Shown: positions 21,016 to 32,038, counted from the first letter of the stretch. The stretch is DNA of 64,000 nt from Levilactobacillus wangkuiensis (GCF_016861605.1 NZ_BOLM01000001.1:219195-283194), one strand, 5' to 3'. Made by a program: numbers and translations. Notes: generated from the sequence alone by a model not told the origin.

Positions 21016-24000
21016 GTGGACGAAGATCGCCATGCTTTATTTGAAAAATTACTACAACAACTAGATCTGTCTGCTGCTGCGGCGCAACCGTATTTCCAGA
21101 CGGCCACCATTGACCGGCTCACGGTGCACGAGCAATCACGGCGGTGGCACTTCTTCTTGAAGTTACCAAGTTTGATGCCGTTCACGGCTTTCGTCGATTT
21201 TCACAATCATTTACAGCTGGCCTTTAAGGATATTGCTAAGGTCGAGGCGACTTTGGAAGTGGACCAGCCGGAACTGACGAACCGGGCACTCGGGGACTAC
21301 TGGAAGTGGGTCGTGGAAAACAGCGGCTTGACCAGTAACCTGGTGCAGGAATTGTGTCAGTCACAGGTTCCGGGACTGGACGAAGATAACCGGGTATTGT
21401 TGTACGCGCAAAATGAGGTCGTCAAAGACTTTTTGACCAACCAGGCCCTCGGCCCGTTGGAAGCCACGTACCGGGATGCCGGGTTCCCTAAGTTTAATAT
21501 CAAGGTCATGGTCGACGAGTCTAAGTCTCAGGCCAAGATTGATGAATTCAAGGCCCGTCAGGAAAAGAACGATGCCCAGTTGGCCCAACAGGCAGCTGCG
21601 GCGATTGAAAAGGCTAATCAGAAACGGGCCGCTCAGGGCGATACACCAGCTGCTGAGGGTCCCACTCAGATTGGGAAGACCATCAAAGGTGACCAACCGA
21701 TTACCCGGATGGTGGATATCACCCAAGAGGAACGTTCCGTGGTGGTTGAAGGTTACGTCTTCGACAAGGAAGTGCGGAAGCTACGGTCGGGTCGGCAACT
21801 GTTGACCCTGAAGATCACCGACTACACGTCCTCGTTCGCCGTGAAGAAATTCTCTCGTGGGGCCGAAGACGAAGCCCAATTTGCCGGCGTCGAAGAAGGC
21901 AGTTGGGTCAAGGTTCGGGGGAGCGTGCAGGAAGACACCTACATGCATGACCTGGCCTTGAACGCCTACGATATCAACCAGGTTAAGCACGCCATGCGCC
22001 AGGATACAGCGCCGGCGGATGAGAAACGGGTTGAACTCCATTTACACACGTCCATGAGCCAAATGGACGCAACGAACCCCATCACGGATTACGTGAGCCG
22101 GGCGAAAAAATGGGGGATGCCAGCGCTGGCCATTACGGACCACGCCGACGTGCAAGGATTTCCTGCCGCCTTCAATTCGGGTTCTAAGGCAGGCATCAAG
22201 ATGCTCTACGGGGTGGAAGCCAACCTGGTGGACGATGGGGTACCAATCGGGTACAACAGCGCTCACGAGGCCTTAGATGGGGCCACGTACGTTGTCTTTG
22301 ACGTGGAAACCACTGGGCTGTCCGCCATTTACGATAAAGTTATCGAACTCTCAGCGGTCAAGATGCAGCATAAAAACGTCGTCGAACAGTTTGAAGAGTT
22401 CATTGACCCCGGGTTCCCCCTGTCCGAGCAGACGACCAATTTGACCAGTATCACGGACGATATGGTGGCCGGTTCCAAGTCGGAAGAGGAAGTCTTTAAG
22501 CTCTTCCGCGAATTCTGTGGGGATGCCATCATCGTTGGGCATAACGTCACGTTTGACGTGGGGTTCATGAATACCGGGTACCAGCGTCACGGGATGCCCG
22601 AAATCAGTAACCCCATCATTGATACCTTAACGTTGGCCCGGTTCCTGTACCCAACGCTGAAGAGCTACCGGTTGAATACCTTGGCTAAACGCTTCCATGT
22701 CAGTCTGGAGCACCATCACCGGGCCGTTTACGATGCGGAGTCCACGGGACACTTGAATTATCTGTTCCTAAAGGATGCCGAGGACCGCTACAATATTCAG
22801 TACCATGATCAGTTAAATGATCACATGACCGACAACGATGCCTACAAGCACGCGCGGCCGAGCCATGCCATTTTGATTGCCAAGACCCAGGACGGGTTGA
22901 AGAACATGTTTAAGCTGGTTTCAGCCTCGAACGTGGATTACTTCTACCGGGTGCCCCGGGTACCACGCAGCTTGCTGGACAAGTACCGGGACGGCATCAT
23001 TGTCGGTTCGGCTTGTTCTTCCGGTGAAGTCTTTACGGCCATGATGCAAAAGGGTCAGGTCGAGGCGGCAGCGAAGGCCAAGTACTATGATTACTTGGAA
23101 GTTCAGCCCAAGGCGGCCTACCAACCCCTGATTGATTCCGGTTTGATTGCTGACGAAGCCAACCTAGAAGAAATCGTGGGCAACATGGTCAAGCTGGGGC
23201 ACGACCTCAACAAGCCCGTTGTGGCGACCGGGGATGTGCATTACCTGGATCCGGAAGACTACATTTACCGGAAAATTCTGATTCACTCCCAGGGGGGTGC
23301 AAACCCGCTGAACCGCCACGAGTTGCCGGACGCGCATTTCATGACAACTAATGAAATGCTGGATGACTTTGCTTACCTGGGACCGGAAACGGCCAAGGAA
23401 ATCGTGGTCACCAACACGCAGAAAATTGCCAACGACGTGGACGAGGTTCATCCGTTAAAGGATAAGCTGTACACGCCCCGGATGGAAGGTGCCGAGGATG
23501 AAATTCGGCAACGGACTATGGATACCGCGCACGCGTGGTATGGCGATCCGCTGCCTGAACTGGTTCAGCACCGAGTCGACCGGGAACTGAAGTCCATCAT
23601 TGGCAACGGGTTCTCCGTGATTTATTTGATTGCCCAACGGTTAGTAGCCAAATCCAATAAAGACGGATACTTAGTTGGGTCACGGGGGTCCGTTGGGTCC
23701 AGTGTCGTGGCCACGTTCACCGGAATTACCGAAGTGAACCCGTTGCCCCCACACTACCGTTGCCCGAACTGTCAGTATTCTCATTTCTATACCAAAGGGG
23801 AATACAGTTCCGGCTACGATTTACCCGAAAAAAATTGCCCCAACTGTGGGACGTTAATGATCGGTGACGGCCATAACATTCCTTTCGAAACTTTCTTAGG
23901 GTTTAAGGGAAACAAGGTCCCCGATATCGATTTGAACTTCTCCGGGGACTACCAACCAATTGCCCACAACTATACCAAAGTCTTGTTCGGTGAGAAAAAT

Positions 24001-25353
24001 GTGTACCGGGCCGGCACGATTGGGACGGTGGCGGACAAGACCGGTTATGGGTACGTCAAGGCCTATGAACGAGACACCGAGCAGAACTTGCGGGGCGCCG
24101 AGATTGATCGGCTAGCCAAGGGTGTGACCGGGGTTAAACGGAACACGGGTCAACATCCCGCGGGGATCATTGTTGTGCCGGACTACATGGATATTTACGA
24201 CTTTACGCCGATCCAGTACCCAGCCGATGACCAGAACGCGGCTTGGCAAACGACCCACTTTGATTTCCATTCGATCCATGATAATATTTTGAAAATTGAT
24301 ATTCTGGGGCATGATGACCCCACGATGATCCGGACGCTCCAAGATTTATCTGGGGTCGATCCACAGACCATTCCGATGGATGATCCCGGGGTCATGGCGT
24401 TGTTCTCTGGGACGGATTCCTTAGGCGTGACGCCGGAAGAAATTCAATCCAAGACCGGGACGCTGGGTGTGCCTGAATTTGGGACGCGGTTTGTCCGGGG
24501 GATGCTGGAAGAAACGCATCCGCAGAACTACTCGCAATTGCTCCAAATTTCTGGACTCTCTCACGGGACCGATGTGTGGTTAGGAAACGCCGAAGAATTG
24601 ATTAAGAACGGCACCGCCACCATCGCCAACGTGATTGGGTGTCGGGATAACATCATGACCGACTTGATTAACTTCGGCCTTGATTCCGAAACGTCCTTCC
24701 AGGTTATGGAACACGTGCGGAAAGGCCGGGGTATCCCGGATGAATGGCAAGAGAAAATGAAGGAGACCGACTGTCCGGACTGGTACATTGATTCTTGTTT
24801 GAAAATCAAGTACATGTTCCCCCGGGCCCATGCCGCAGCCTACGTGCTGATGGCGTTGCGGGTGGCCTACTTCAAGGTCTACTTCCCAATTATTTACTAC
24901 GCCGCTTACTTCTCTGTGCGGGCCGATGACTTTGACGTCGTCGCCATGTCACAGGGGAAGACGGCGGTTAAGGCGGCCATGAAGGCCATCAACGACCAGG
25001 GAATGGATGCGTCCACCAAGGATAAAAACCTCCTGACCGTGTTGGAATTAGCCAACGAAATGCTCGAACGCGGTTTCAACTTTAAAATGATCGACCTGGA
25101 ACGTTCCGACGCTGCCGACTGGATCATCGATGGCGACACATTGATTGCACCATTCCAAGCTGCTCCTGGCTTGGGCCTAAACGTCGCCAAGCAAATCGTG
25201 GCTGCCCGCAACGACCGGCCCTTCATTTCTAAGGAAGATCTGGCCAAGCGCGGGAAGGTCTCAAAGACCATCATCGACTTTATGACTGAGAACGGCGTGC
25301 TGAAGGGCTTGCCGGATGAGAACCAGCTCAGCCTCTTCGACGACATGATGTAA
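21016..25353 (+). CDS. polC: DNA polymerase III alpha subunit, PolC type
   Basis: A 1445-residue replicative polymerase of the Gram-positive PolC type. In order: N-terminal domain, OB fold (about 230-330), PHP domain ('[17 protein letters not shown]'), inserted DEDDh proofreading exonuclease starting at 'VFDVETTGL', then palm, fingers and the zinc module with 'CPNC' pairs. The C-terminus ends in a clamp-binding-like '[10 protein letters not shown]'. The frame is open further upstream, but AAAGGAG precedes the GTG at 21016, giving the usual length. It lies after proS, as in Bacillus; downstream is a long gap with repeat elements. Confidence 0.96.
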   Translation: MDEDRHALFEKLLQQLDLSAAAAQPYFQTATIDRLTVHEQSRRWHFFLKLPSLMPFTAFVDFHNHLQLAFKDIAKVEATLEVDQPELTNRALGDYWKWVVENSGLTSNLVQELCQSQVPGLDEDNRVLLYAQNEVVKDFLTNQALGPLEATYRDAGFPKFNIKVMVDESKSQAKIDEFKARQEKNDAQLAQQAAAAIEKANQKRAAQGDTPAAEGPTQIGKTIKGDQPITRMVDITQEERSVVVEGYVFDKEVRKLRSGRQLLTLKITDYTSSFAVKKFSRGAEDEAQFAGVEEGSWVKVRGSVQEDTYMHDLALNAYDINQVKHAMRQDTAPADEKRVELHLHTSMSQMDATNPITDYVSRAKKWGMPALAITDHADVQGFPAAFNSGSKAGIKMLYGVEANLVDDGVPIGYNSAHEALDGATYVVFDVETTGLSAIYDKVIELSAVKMQHKNVVEQFEEFIDPGFPLSEQTTNLTSITDDMVAGSKSEEEVFKLFREFCGDAIIVGHNVTFDVGFMNTGYQRHGMPEISNPIIDTLTLARFLYPTLKSYRLNTLAKRFHVSLEHHHRAVYDAESTGHLNYLFLKDAEDRYNIQYHDQLNDHMTDNDAYKHARPSHAILIAKTQDGLKNMFKLVSASNVDYFYRVPRVPRSLLDKYRDGIIVGSACSSGEVFTAMMQKGQVEAAAKAKYYDYLEVQPKAAYQPLIDSGLIADEANLEEIVGNMVKLGHDLNKPVVATGDVHYLDPEDYIYRKILIHSQGGANPLNRHELPDAHFMTTNEMLDDFAYLGPETAKEIVVTNTQKIANDVDEVHPLKDKLYTPRMEGAEDEIRQRTMDTAHAWYGDPLPELVQHRVDRELKSIIGNGFSVIYLIAQRLVAKSNKDGYLVGSRGSVGSSVVATFTGITEVNPLPPHYRCPNCQYSHFYTKGEYSSGYDLPEKNCPNCGTLMIGDGHNIPFETFLGFKGNKVPDIDLNFSGDYQPIAHNYTKVLFGEKNVYRAGTIGTVADKTGYGYVKAYERDTEQNLRGAEIDRLAKGVTGVKRNTGQHPAGIIVVPDYMDIYDFTPIQYPADDQNAAWQTTHFDFHSIHDNILKIDILGHDDPTMIRTLQDLSGVDPQTIPMDDPGVMALFSGTDSLGVTPEEIQSKTGTLGVPEFGTRFVRGMLEETHPQNYSQLLQISGLSHGTDVWLGNAEELIKNGTATIANVIGCRDNIMTDLINFGLDSETSFQVMEHVRKGRGIPDEWQEKMKETDCPDWYIDSCLKIKYMFPRAHAAAYVLMALRVAYFKVYFPIIYYAAYFSVRADDFDVVAMSQGKTAVKAAMKAINDQGMDASTKDKNLLTVLELANEMLERGFNFKMIDLERSDAADWIIDGDTLIAPFQAAPGLGLNVAKQIVAARNDRPFISKEDLAKRGKVSKTIIDFMTENGVLKGLPDENQLSLFDDMM

Positions 25354-25384
25354 CCTCTCCTGACTCGAAGTTGTGTGCTGACCG

Positions 25385-25557
25385 CGCCTTGCCGGGCGAT
25401 AAAAATGGGCCGGAACGCTGGGGGCAGGACGGCCAGAGCCAAAGGGCGGTCTCTGCCCTCGCTTTGAACCACGAAAACCGTGTTTCAAAGTCGCCATTTT
25501 CTAAGCAAATCACTTAGAAAATCCCCCGGCTGAGCCCATTTTTCTCGCCCTATCGGC
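25385..25557 (-). repeat. Structured intergenic repeat, family B, copy B1
   Basis: Read on the minus strand. The closing stem GGGCGAGAAAAATGGGC / GCCCATTTTTATCGCCC pairs at 16 of 17 positions. Its first hairpin ATTTTCTAAG / CTTAGAAAAT has completely different sequence from copies B2 and B3 but pairs perfectly. It lies just past the polC stop codon, so it is antisense in the polC 3' region. Confidence 0.88.
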
Positions 25558-25652
25558 TTACATGGTGGAGGAGTCAGCAGAGGATACCTCATTAACTATG
25601 GCTTGTTTATGATGTGGTGTCACGTGGAAGTTGGTTCAACTGGCGGTCACAG

Positions 25653-25748
25653 CGCCTTACCGGGCGGCGAAAATAAACCGGAACGCTGAGGGCGGACAGC
25701 CGAAGCAATTCCCACAACTGAGTTTATTTTCGCCGCCCTCACGGCTGA
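25653..25748 (-). repeat. Structured intergenic repeat, family B, short copy B5
   Basis: A 96 bp derivative that keeps the closing stem, GGGCGGCGAAAATAAAC / GTTTATTTTCGCCGCCC, perfect over 17 bp, but lacks the inner hairpins; the junction is a small GGAATTGCTTCGG segment. It lies 95 bases from B1 in the same orientation. Confidence 0.85.
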
Positions 25749-25804
25749 TACTAGTTGAGCCCGTTTCACGGCGACATCAGTTTGCTTTGGATGATATTGT
25801 GTTA

Positions 25805-25843
25805 AAGAGGCAGAATTCCCATATGGGGTTCTGCCTTTTCGTT
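25805..25843 (+). terminator. Probable polC terminator
   Basis: AAAGaGGCAGAA..CCC pairs with GGG..TTCTGCCtTTT around ATAT. It lies 450 bases after polC, beyond two repeat copies. The rest of 25354-26030 shows no gene-like coding pattern. Confidence 0.75.
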
Positions 25844-26030
25844 TGCATATTTTGTGGTTTTAAAGGAAATTCTAAAAGCCTTGAACAAGCAATGATGAGG
25901 GAATGTTTTTTGCCCAACGAGTTAGTTCGATGACCGTTAGATTGCGCGTTAGAAGTTGCTAAAGGTATTTTTAGTTTACGTGACTGCCAATACGACCAGT
26001 TAACCGGTGATTTTGGGCTAAGACAGTGTG

Positions 26031-26214
26031 AGCCGCAGGTCTGGCGAAAATGGGCTCAGCCGTGGGAATGCCCTTAGTGGCGCACTTTGCCGCTTAGGGC
26101 ATTGATATCTTTGAGACGCGATTTTCAGCGGCTCAAAGTAAGACCGGAGACCGTACTTTGGCTCCGGTCGTTCGCCCACAGCGGACCGGTCCCATTTTCA
26201 CCAGACCGGAGGCG
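26031..26214 (+). repeat. Structured intergenic repeat, family B, copy B2
   Basis: A 184 bp copy on the plus strand. The closing stem GGTCTGGCGAAAATGGG / CCCATTTTCACCAGACC pairs at 16 of 17 positions; the hairpins are AATGCCC/GGGCATT, CTTTGAG/CTCAAAG and ACCGGAG/CTCCGGT. It ends 33 bases before a catabolite-response element. Confidence 0.88.
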
Positions 26215-26246
26215 CAAACACAGTCTTAATGCCCAAACAATCGGAC

Positions 26247-26283
26247 TGTAAACGCTTACAAAGTCCGCTAACTATGTTATAAT
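26247..26283 (+). promoter_or_regulatory. Promoter with a perfect cre (CcpA) site
   Basis: TGTAAACGCTTACA at 26247-26260 is a complete match to the catabolite-response consensus TGWAANCGNTNWCA and a perfect palindrome. It covers the -35 (CTTACA, 26255-26260), 17 bp before a perfect TATAAT at 26278-26283. CcpA binding here should block transcription in rapidly used sugars. Confidence 0.8.
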
Positions 26284-26338
26284 TTACTTAAGGAAAACGT
26301 AAACCATTAATAAACTTTAGCGAAAGCGGGTGTTCACC

Positions 26339-26614
26339 ATGTTACGGCGGTTCGTGAGATTACCAGATGGGTGGATTTTTCTGGCAGGTTATTGTTTGCT
26401 TGGCTTAGGTTACATTTTGTTCGGTATCATGGCGAGCGTGGGTGAGGCCACGTTCTTGGCGATGGTGTTAGCCTACTTCGTGGTGGCTTTCATCCTCACG
26501 TTAATTAAGGCCATTAGTTTAAAATCGATGGCGACAACGCGTTTGAATTTCTTAGTCTTTGAATTTATCACGATTGTCGGCTTCGTTTTGCTCCTGTTAA
26601 CTTGTGAAGCGTAA
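26339..26614 (+). CDS. Unknown three-helix membrane protein under a cre site
   Basis: A 91-residue hydrophobic protein with three probable membrane helices (about 13-35, 40-60, 70-90) and a short basic N-terminus ('MLRRFVRLPDG'). I do not recognise the family. The ATG at 26339 is chosen; a GTG nine bases earlier is possible, and the ribosome site is weak (AGCGGGTG). It is the first gene after a promoter carrying a CcpA site, and a terminator-like hairpin separates it from rimP. Function unknown; the regulation suggests a role tied to carbon supply. Confidence 0.65.
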   Translation: MLRRFVRLPDGWIFLAGYCLLGLGYILFGIMASVGEATFLAMVLAYFVVAFILTLIKAISLKSMATTRLNFLVFEFITIVGFVLLLLTCEA

Positions 26615-26683
26615 GGGGCGCGACGGTTGCAATCACGCGGTAGCTGTAGTAAACTAGCTCTTGTAGTTAAACTCGTTTTTTAA

Positions 26684-26713
26684 ATGAGTGAGCAGTCATT
26701 GCTCACTCTTTTT
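26684..26713 (+). terminator. Terminator or attenuator in front of rimP-nusA
   Basis: GAGTGAGCA (26686-26694) pairs with TGCTCACTC (26700-26708), followed by TTTTT, only about 30 bases before the rimP start. Either it ends the preceding gene or it attenuates the nusA operon. Confidence 0.8.
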
Positions 26714-26741
26714 AATGGAAAAATATAGGAGGCGGAATTCT

Positions 26742-27215
26742 TTGAGTACTGTCGTCGAGACCGTGACGGCCTTAGCCCAGCCAATCGTGGCGCAGCATCA
26801 GTTTGAACTAGTTGACGTTGAATTTGTCAAGGAAGGTAAGAGTTGGTACCTGCGGCTCTACATCGATAAGCCGGGGGGCATCAACATTGAAGAATGTGCG
26901 ATGGTCAGTGATGAGATATCCGAAAAGATGGATAGCTTAGATCCAGACCCCATTCCTCAAGCCTACTTCTTGGAGGTATCCTCACCGGGTGCTGAACGAC
27001 CATTGAAGAAGCCGGCCGACTTTGAAAAGGCTGTGGGGGATTACATCCACGTATCCCTTTACCAAAAGATCGGTAATAGCAAGGTTTATGAAGGAACTTT
27101 GGAATCATTAAGCGCAGATAGTATGGATTTAACGGTTAATTTAAAGGGTCGCATCAAGACCTTAACGATTCCCCGCGACGCCATTGCGCAAGCCCGGTTA
27201 GCTATCAAGTTCTAA
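26742..27215 (+). CDS. rimP: Ribosome maturation factor RimP
   Basis: A 157-residue 30S assembly factor. The N-terminal domain carries '[21 protein letters not shown]' split around residue 28-48 and '[13 protein letters not shown]'-like text, and '[11 protein letters not shown]' is the family signature. The start is TTG: GGAGG lies 9 bases before it, and upstream in-frame ATGs run through the attenuator hairpin. First gene of the nusA-infB operon, 21 bases before nusA. Confidence 0.93.
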   Translation: MSTVVETVTALAQPIVAQHQFELVDVEFVKEGKSWYLRLYIDKPGGINIEECAMVSDEISEKMDSLDPDPIPQAYFLEVSSPGAERPLKKPADFEKAVGDYIHVSLYQKIGNSKVYEGTLESLSADSMDLTVNLKGRIKTLTIPRDAIAQARLAIKF

Positions 27216-27236
27216 CAATAAGGAGCGAAACAACAC

Positions 27237-28502
27237 ATGAGTAAAGAATTATTGGGTGCCTTAGATGTTCTGGAAACGGAAAAAGGCATCGACAAACAAA
27301 TCGTGATTGACGCCCTCGAAGCCGCTTTGGTTTCGGCATACAAGCGTAATTACGACCAAGCCCAAAACGTTGAGGTCAACTTTGACCAACGAAAAGGGGA
27401 CATTCACGTCTTTGCCGTTAAGAAAGTCGTTGACCAAGTCTACGATTCACGGCTGGAAGTTAGCCTGGATGAAGCCCTGACCATCAACAAGGGTTACGAA
27501 ATTGGTGATGACATCAAGTTTGAGGTCACCCCTAAGAACTTCGGTCGAATCGCTGCGCAAACGGCCAAGCAGGTTATCCTGCAACGGGTTCGTGAAGCAG
27601 AACGGAACATCATCTACAACCAATACAGCCAATACGAAAATGAAATCGTGACCGGGGAAGTTGAACGCCAGGATTCACGGTTCGTTTACGTCAGCTTGGG
27701 CAAGGTTGAAGCCGTGATGGGTCGTCAGGATCAAATGCCTAACGAAACTTACCGGATTCACGACCGCATCAAGGTCTACGTGACCCGTGTGGAAAACGCC
27801 ACCAAGGGCCCACAAGTCTTTGTTAGCCGGACCCACGCCGATTTATTGAAGCGGTTATTTGAACAAGAAGTCCCAGAAGTTTACGATGGGACTGTGGAAA
27901 TCATGGCGATTGCGCGTGAAGCCGGTGACCGGGCCAAGGTTGCGGTTCGTTCAAACAACCCTGATATCGACCCCGTGGGGACCAGTGTCGGCCCTCGTGG
28001 TCAACGGGTTCAGACCATCGTGAATGAACTCGGTGGTGAAAACATGGATATCGTTGAATGGACCGATGATGAAGCCAAGTTTATCGCTAACGCGTTGAAC
28101 CCAGCCGAAGTCTTGGACGTTATCTTTGACCCGAACAACGAACGAGCTTGCCAAGTCATCGTGCCAGACTATCAATTATCCCTGGCCATTGGTAAGCGGG
28201 GCCAAAATGCTCGTTTAGCCGCTAAGTTGACCGGTTATAAGATCGATATCAAATCAGAATCCGAAGCATCTGCTATAATGGAAGCTGATCAGACTGCTAG
28301 CGACGACACGACTGAAGCCAGTGATGTTTCTGCCGCAGCGACGCCTGATGAAGACGCGGCTGCAACCACTGAAGCCACGACGGACGTTCCATCAGCTGAG
28401 ACTGAAACGACTGAAGATGCCGCACCGGCAACCCCAGCTGATTCAGCAGCGGATACCGACGCCACTAGTGACGCTACCGACGACGGTGACGACGCCGAAT
28501 AG
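27237..28502 (+). CDS. nusA: Transcription termination/antitermination factor NusA
   Basis: A 421-residue protein: N-terminal RNA polymerase-binding domain (1-125), S1 domain (about 135-200), and two KH domains with 'SVGPRGQRVQTIVNELGGE' and 'AIGKRGQNARLAAKLTGYKI'. It modulates pausing, termination and antitermination. The last ~75 residues are an unusual low-complexity acidic tail rich in Ala, Thr, Asp and Glu, which is common only in some lactobacilli. Ribosome site AAGGAGCG. Confidence 0.97.
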   Translation: MSKELLGALDVLETEKGIDKQIVIDALEAALVSAYKRNYDQAQNVEVNFDQRKGDIHVFAVKKVVDQVYDSRLEVSLDEALTINKGYEIGDDIKFEVTPKNFGRIAAQTAKQVILQRVREAERNIIYNQYSQYENEIVTGEVERQDSRFVYVSLGKVEAVMGRQDQMPNETYRIHDRIKVYVTRVENATKGPQVFVSRTHADLLKRLFEQEVPEVYDGTVEIMAIAREAGDRAKVAVRSNNPDIDPVGTSVGPRGQRVQTIVNELGGENMDIVEWTDDEAKFIANALNPAEVLDVIFDPNNERACQVIVPDYQLSLAIGKRGQNARLAAKLTGYKIDIKSESEASAIMEADQTASDDTTEASDVSAAATPDEDAAATTEATTDVPSAETETTEDAAPATPADSAADTDATSDATDDGDDAE

Positions 28503-28528
28503 CGCCATTTACAAGGAGGGTTAGGTCC

Positions 28529-28825
28529 ATGAAACAACGGAAGATCCCCATGCGCAAGGATATTGTGACTGGGGAAATGGCACCAAAGAAACAATTGGTG
28601 CGGGTCGTCCGCAACCAAGAACAAGCGGTCAGCATTGATCCTACCGGCAAGCAATCCGGGCGCGGGGCCTACATCAGTTTGGATGTAGCCATTGCGCAAC
28701 GGGCTAAGAAGGAACGGACCTTTGACCACGCCTTTGGTGTTAAGATCGATGATCAATTTTACGATGATTTAATTGCGTACGTTGATCATCAGCAAGCACG
28801 ACGGGAATTATTCGACAATGACTAA
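28529..28825 (+). CDS. rnpM: YlxR/RnpM family RNA-binding protein
   Basis: A 98-residue protein with the family N-terminus 'RKIPMRKDIVTGEMAPKKQL', the 'GRGAYIS' turn and the tail 'LIAYVDHQQ'. In Bacillus the homologue (YlxR) binds RNase P RNA and modulates its activity. AAGGAGGG precedes the ATG. Its end overlaps the next gene by eight bases, consistent with coupled translation. The usual nusA-ylxR-ylxQ-infB order is kept. Confidence 0.92.
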   Translation: MKQRKIPMRKDIVTGEMAPKKQLVRVVRNQEQAVSIDPTGKQSGRGAYISLDVAIAQRAKKERTFDHAFGVKIDDQFYDDLIAYVDHQQARRELFDND

Positions 28826-29120
28826 TCCCGAGCGCGCCTTACAATTATTAGGACTGGTCCGGCGGGCAGGTAAACTGGTTACCGGTGAGTCCTTTGTCCT
28901 AGCCGCCGTGCGGGATCGGTCAGCTAAATTGGTACTCATGGCCAGCGACACTGGTAAGAGTAGCCAAAAGCAATTCCGTGATAAAACGACGAGCTATGAC
29001 GTCCCATTGAATGAATCATTTACTAAGGACCAACTGAGCACGGCCATTGGGTCGGCGCGCACGGTCATCGCAATTACTGATCCGGGATTTGTCCGGAAGT
29101 TACAACAATTACTTGAGTAG
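28818..29120 (+). CDS. ylxQ: YlxQ, L7Ae-type kink-turn RNA-binding protein
   Basis: A 100-residue protein of the L7Ae/L30e/Gadd45 fold, recognised by 'LQLLGLVRRAGKLVTGES', the central 'LVLMASDTGKS' and 'VIAITDPGFVRKL'. Relatives bind kink-turn RNA. An in-frame ATG 45 bases upstream lies within rnpM; the ATG at 28818 fits the family length and overlaps the rnpM stop. It is co-transcribed with infB. Confidence 0.9.
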   Translation: MTNPERALQLLGLVRRAGKLVTGESFVLAAVRDRSAKLVLMASDTGKSSQKQFRDKTTSYDVPLNESFTKDQLSTAIGSARTVIAITDPGFVRKLQQLLE

Positions 29121-29167
29121 CCACCTGACGTTCTCGTGATCGGTAGAATATTAAGGAGTGTGAAGAT

Positions 29168-31654
29168 ATGGGGAAAAAGCGAATCTATGAACTCGCAAAA
29201 GAAATTAACGTCTCCAGTAAACAGATCATCGCGAAAGCCGAAGAAAAAGGCTTTCCGGTGAAAAACCACATGTCAACGCTCGGCGAGAACGAAGAACGTC
29301 AGTTACGGGCTGCTTTTAAGCCTCAAGGCAAGCCAGCAGCTAAACCAGCCGCTGGTAAGTCGCAGCCGGTTCGTCAATCTGCGTCAACCACGCAGGCTGC
29401 TCGACCAGCGCAATCCGGGAACCAGACTCGTGGCAACGCGACGACTCACCAGAACCATGGGAGTTCGCAGCAGTCCGGTAACCAGCAGAAGTCGTCGACG
29501 AATGGGAAACAACCACGTTCACAGCAGAATTCGGCTGGCGGGAACCGTACTCAACAGAACGGCAACAATGGCAACCGGAACCATAATAATGGTAATGGGG
29601 GCAACAATCAGAATCACCGTAACAACAATAAAAATAATGGCCAGACCGGGAGTACACACACTGAGCAACATAATTCCGGTACCGGCAGATTTGGTGGAAG
29701 CTTGAATAATAATACAAACAATAGTAACGGCCGGCGTAGCAACGGTGGCAACGGCAATAGCCGTGGGGGCCGTAATAACCGGAACAACCGCAATAACCGC
29801 CGTCGTAATAATAACAATAATCGTTATAAGAAGAACCAACGGATTAAAGACACGAACCAACACAAGGGCGCACCAGAACGGAAGAACAAGGCTTTACCAG
29901 AAGTTCTGGTCTACTCCGATGGGATGAACGCCCAAGACTTGGCAAAAATCTTACACCGTTCTTCAGCTGAAATCGTGAAGAAACTCTTCATGTTAGGCGT
30001 CATGGTCAACCAAAACCAATCCCTGGACAAGGATACGATTGAAATTTTGGCCGACGACTATGGCATCAAGGCCCAAGAAAAGGTTGAAGTCGACGTTTCT
30101 GATATCGACAAGGCCTTTGATGAAGAAATGGCTAACAAGGACCACCTGGTTACCCGGGCACCAGTCGTTACCATCATGGGTCACGTTGACCATGGGAAGA
30201 CGACGTTGTTGGACCACTTACGTCATTCTCACATTACCGAGGGTGAAGCCGGTGGGATCACGCAGGCCATTGGGGCTTACCAAGTCCACTACAATGACAA
30301 GCTGATCACCTTCTTGGATACCCCAGGACATGCGGCCTTTACTGAAATGCGGGCCCGTGGTGCTGAAATTACCGACATCACTGTCTTGGTCGTCGCTGCC
30401 GATGATGGGGTTATGCCACAAACCATCGAAGCCATTCACCATGCGAAGGCTGCTGGGACGCCAATTATCGTGGCTGTGAACAAGATCGATAAGCCAGGTG
30501 CTAACCCGAACCACGTCATGGAACAATTGACGGAATACGAATTGATTCCTGAAGACTGGGGTGGCGACACCATCTTCGTTGAAATTTCAGCGAAGTTTGG
30601 CAAGAACATCGATGAACTGCTCGACATGATCTTACTGCAGTCCGAAGTCTTGGAATTAAAGGCTAACCCTGAACAAAACGGTGCTGGGAACGTTATCGAA
30701 GCCCGTTTGGATCAAGGTCAAGGTTCCGTTGCGACCTTACTGGTTCAACAAGGGACCTTACACGTTGGGGACCCAATCGTTGTTGGGAACACGTTTGGTC
30801 GTGTCCGGACGATGGTCAACGAACGTGGTCGTCGGATCAAGGACGCCGTACCATCAACCCCTGTTGAAATTACTGGGTTGAACGACGTGCCAGAAGCTGG
30901 GGACCGGTTCGTGGTCTTCAACGATGAAAAGACGGCTCGGGCAGCCGGTGAAGAACGGGCCAAGGAAGCCTTGGTCAAGGAACGCCGGAACACGAGTCAT
31001 GTCACGTTGGACAACCTCTTCGATTCCCTTAAGGAAGGCGAAATGAAGGAAGTTGACGTCATCATCAAGGCTGACGTTCAAGGTTCCGTTGAAGCCTTGG
31101 CTGGGAGCTTGAAGAAGATTGAAGTCTCTGGCGTGCGGGTCAACATCATTCACTCTGCCGTTGGGGCCATTAACGAAAGTGATGTCACTTTGGCGGAAGC
31201 CTCAGATGCCATCATTATCGGGTTCAACGTTCGCCCAACGCCACAAGCACGGGCCCAAGCCGACAGCGACAAGGTCGACATTCGCCTGCACAACGTCATC
31301 TACAACGCTATCGATGAAATTGAGACGGCGATGAAGGGGCTGCTGGAACCAACCTACGAAGAAGAAATCACTGGTGAAATTGAAGTCAAGGATATCTTCC
31401 ATGCCTCTAAGGTCGGCACAATTGTCGGTGGGATGGTAACTGAAGGTTACGTCAACGCTGACAGCGACGTCCGGTTGATTCGTGACGGCGTGGTCATTTA
31501 CGAAGGTAAGTTGGGTAGCTTGAAGCGGTTCAAGGACGACGTCAAGCAAGTTAAGATGGGTTATGAATTAGGATTAACTATCGAGAACTACAACGACATC
31601 AAGGTGGGCGATGTGATCGAAGCCTACGTGATGAAGGAAGTTCCCGTTAAATAA
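29168..31654 (+). CDS. infB: Translation initiation factor IF-2
   Basis: An 828-residue GTPase that brings initiator tRNA to the ribosome. Residues 1-55 form the IF2N fold, then 160 residues of low-complexity Asn/Gln/Gly/Arg linker (about 55-220). A second IF2N ('[17 protein letters not shown]') precedes the G domain with 'GHVDHGKT' (about 338), 'DTPGHAAF' and 'NKID'; C-terminal domains bind fMet-tRNA. GGAGTG lies before the ATG. The Asn-rich linker translates into long open frames on other strands that I treat as shadows. Confidence 0.97.
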   Translation: MGKKRIYELAKEINVSSKQIIAKAEEKGFPVKNHMSTLGENEERQLRAAFKPQGKPAAKPAAGKSQPVRQSASTTQAARPAQSGNQTRGNATTHQNHGSSQQSGNQQKSSTNGKQPRSQQNSAGGNRTQQNGNNGNRNHNNGNGGNNQNHRNNNKNNGQTGSTHTEQHNSGTGRFGGSLNNNTNNSNGRRSNGGNGNSRGGRNNRNNRNNRRRNNNNNRYKKNQRIKDTNQHKGAPERKNKALPEVLVYSDGMNAQDLAKILHRSSAEIVKKLFMLGVMVNQNQSLDKDTIEILADDYGIKAQEKVEVDVSDIDKAFDEEMANKDHLVTRAPVVTIMGHVDHGKTTLLDHLRHSHITEGEAGGITQAIGAYQVHYNDKLITFLDTPGHAAFTEMRARGAEITDITVLVVAADDGVMPQTIEAIHHAKAAGTPIIVAVNKIDKPGANPNHVMEQLTEYELIPEDWGGDTIFVEISAKFGKNIDELLDMILLQSEVLELKANPEQNGAGNVIEARLDQGQGSVATLLVQQGTLHVGDPIVVGNTFGRVRTMVNERGRRIKDAVPSTPVEITGLNDVPEAGDRFVVFNDEKTARAAGEERAKEALVKERRNTSHVTLDNLFDSLKEGEMKEVDVIIKADVQGSVEALAGSLKKIEVSGVRVNIIHSAVGAINESDVTLAEASDAIIIGFNVRPTPQARAQADSDKVDIRLHNVIYNAIDEIETAMKGLLEPTYEEEITGEIEVKDIFHASKVGTIVGGMVTEGYVNADSDVRLIRDGVVIYEGKLGSLKRFKDDVKQVKMGYELGLTIENYNDIKVGDVIEAYVMKEVPVK

Positions 31655-31673
31655 ATTATCGGAGGCAAACGTC

Positions 31674-32024
31674 ATGGCACAATATCGAGTTGGCCGGTTG
31701 GAACAAGAAATCCAGCGGGAAGTTACGGATATTCTCCTAAAACGTGTCCGCGATCCGCGGGTCGAGGGCGTCACCGTTACCGGCGTGGAAGTCACAGGTG
31801 ACTTGCAGCAGGCAACGATTTACTACAGCATTTTATCCGACAAGGCTTCTTCAGCGGAAAAGACGCAGCAAGGTCTGAACAAGGCCACTGGGTTGATCCG
31901 GTCCGAATTGGGTTCACGCTTAAGCATCTACAAGACGCCAGAGCTGAACTTCGAACAGGACTCTTCCGTGCGTTACGGGAGTCACATCGATGAACTGTTA
32001 AATGATTTACATCGCCGCGAGTAA
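31674..32024 (+). CDS. rbfA: Ribosome-binding factor A
   Basis: A 116-residue KH-like protein needed for 16S rRNA 5'-end maturation in the cold. It opens with 'YRVGRLEQEIQREVTDIL' and carries 'VRDPRVEGVTVTGVEVTGDL' in two pieces and 'DSSVRYGSHIDELLNDL'. GGAGGC precedes the ATG, 20 bases after infB. Last gene of the operon; a hairpin follows. Confidence 0.96.
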   Translation: MAQYRVGRLEQEIQREVTDILLKRVRDPRVEGVTVTGVEVTGDLQQATIYYSILSDKASSAEKTQQGLNKATGLIRSELGSRLSIYKTPELNFEQDSSVRYGSHIDELLNDLHRRE

Positions 32025-32038
32025 TCGCAGGTGAAAGA

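Noticed and set aside
24906..25472. 188-codon open frame antisense to the end of polC
   Set aside because: It overlaps the conserved C-terminus of polC and continues through repeat B1.
25631..25933. Open frame of 100 codons on the plus strand after polC
   Set aside because: It runs through repeat B5 and a terminator, has no ribosome site and no recognisable protein pattern.
29340..29863. Several long open frames opposite and beside the start of infB
   Set aside because: They arise from the low-complexity Asn/Gly linker of IF-2; their translations are repetitive.
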